From: CALXCT01 sp964422185
GTDB taxonomy: Bacteria > Bacillota > Clostridia > Oscillospirales > Oscillospiraceae
DNA: 6,065 bases
NCBI GenBank assembly: GCA_964422185.1
Contig: CAYRAG010000078.1
Coordinates: 1 to 6,065, forward strand
Direction: 5' to 3'
Below the pieces are notes generated by a model. That model saw only the letters and a list, made by a program, of their open reading frames with translations. It ran no database searches and was not told where the DNA came from. The stretch's first letter is position 1. Each line of letters starts with the position of its first letter. This document shows, in pieces, positions 5,776 through 6,065 of this stretch. The translations under genes were made by a program, and so were the position numbers.

Positions 5776-6065
5776 ATGATGGCTACGAAGAAACCCCCCA
5801 TGGAAAGTCCCGCCCCCGCCGCGGACAAGCAGAAGGCACTGGAGACCGCCATTGAGCAGATTGAGCGCGCCTACGGCAAGGGCTCCATTATGCGTCTGGG
5901 CGACAGCCCGGATATGGCGGTGGAGACCATCCCCACCGGTTCACTGTCCCTGGACATCGCGCTGGGTGTGGGCGGCGTCCCCCGGGGACGCATTGTCGAG
6001 ATCTTCGGCCCGGAGTCCTCGGGCAAGACCACCCTGGCCCTGCACATTGTGGCGGAGGCCCAGAA
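5776..6065 (+). CDS. recA: Recombinase RecA, N-terminal part (cut by window end)
   Basis: RecA forms ATP-dependent filaments on single-stranded DNA, carries out strand exchange in homologous recombination and triggers LexA self-cleavage in the SOS response. Only 96 complete codons of about 350 are in the window. The gene runs off the right edge without a stop. After a variable Pro/Ala-rich tail (about 1-17), the N-terminal helix (K-Q-K-A-L-E-T-A-I-E-Q-I-E) and the hallmark G-K-G-S-I-M-R-L-G (34-42) are clear. I-P-T-G-S-L-S-L-D-I-A-L-G (52-64) and the Walker A motif G-P-E-S-S-G-K-T (78-85, at 6007-6030) follow. Two tandem ATG codons (5776 and 5779) are in frame, and AAAGGA at 5764-5769 is 6 or 9 bases before them, so either may be used. 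The identification is very secure despite truncation. Confidence 0.97.
   Translation, partial: MMATKKPPMESPAPAADKQKALETAIEQIERAYGKGSIMRLGDSPDMAVETIPTGSLSLDIALGVGGVPRGRIVEIFGPESSGKTTLALHIVAEAQ

Overview
The window looks like an ordinary, densely packed stretch of chromosome from a GC-rich low-branching Firmicute. The best guess is a gut clostridium of the Oscillospiraceae type (Oscillibacter, Flavonifractor or Intestinimonas-like). This is inferred from the gene content (a DUF1385 membrane protein next to prmC, then recA), strong AAGGAG-type ribosome binding sites, a lipobox lipoprotein, a Gram-positive-style OmpR/HisKA two-component pair, and G/C-rich third codon positions. No 16S or other phylogenetic marker is present apart from the first quarter of recA, so the placement is tentative. 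All supported genes lie on the + strand.

Layout. Bases 1-110 are a leader with a perfect 13-bp palindrome, possible promoter elements and the first ribosome binding site. A secreted lipoprotein of unknown family follows (111-1472). It carries regularly spaced Asp-rich loops that suggest a beta-propeller-like, FG-GAP/VCBS-type fold. Next come an OmpR-family response regulator (1507-2193) and a membrane HisKA sensor kinase that starts at TTG (2234-3643). Then come a DUF1385 multi-pass membrane protein (3706-4770), the release factor glutamine methyltransferase PrmC (4801-5664), and the first 96 codons of RecA (5776 to the window end). Gaps are 34, 40, 62, 30 and 111 bases. The first five genes could therefore be one transcript, while recA has its own structured leader.

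How the genes may work together. The lipoprotein, regulator and kinase form a plausible signalling module. The kinase has a small extracytoplasmic domain of about 125 residues, and the lipoprotein would sit on the same membrane face, so it could be an accessory sensor or a regulated output. DUF1385 and PrmC are housekeeping neighbours seen together in many Firmicutes, PrmC serving translation termination. RecA is the start of a separate DNA repair function. I see no mobile element, CRISPR array, tRNA, rRNA, toxin-antitoxin pair or defence system. The points most worth a second look are the repeat architecture of the lipoprotein, the strong hairpin directly before the recA ribosome binding site with no recognisable LexA box, and the unexplained conserved His/Cys motifs of the DUF1385 protein.
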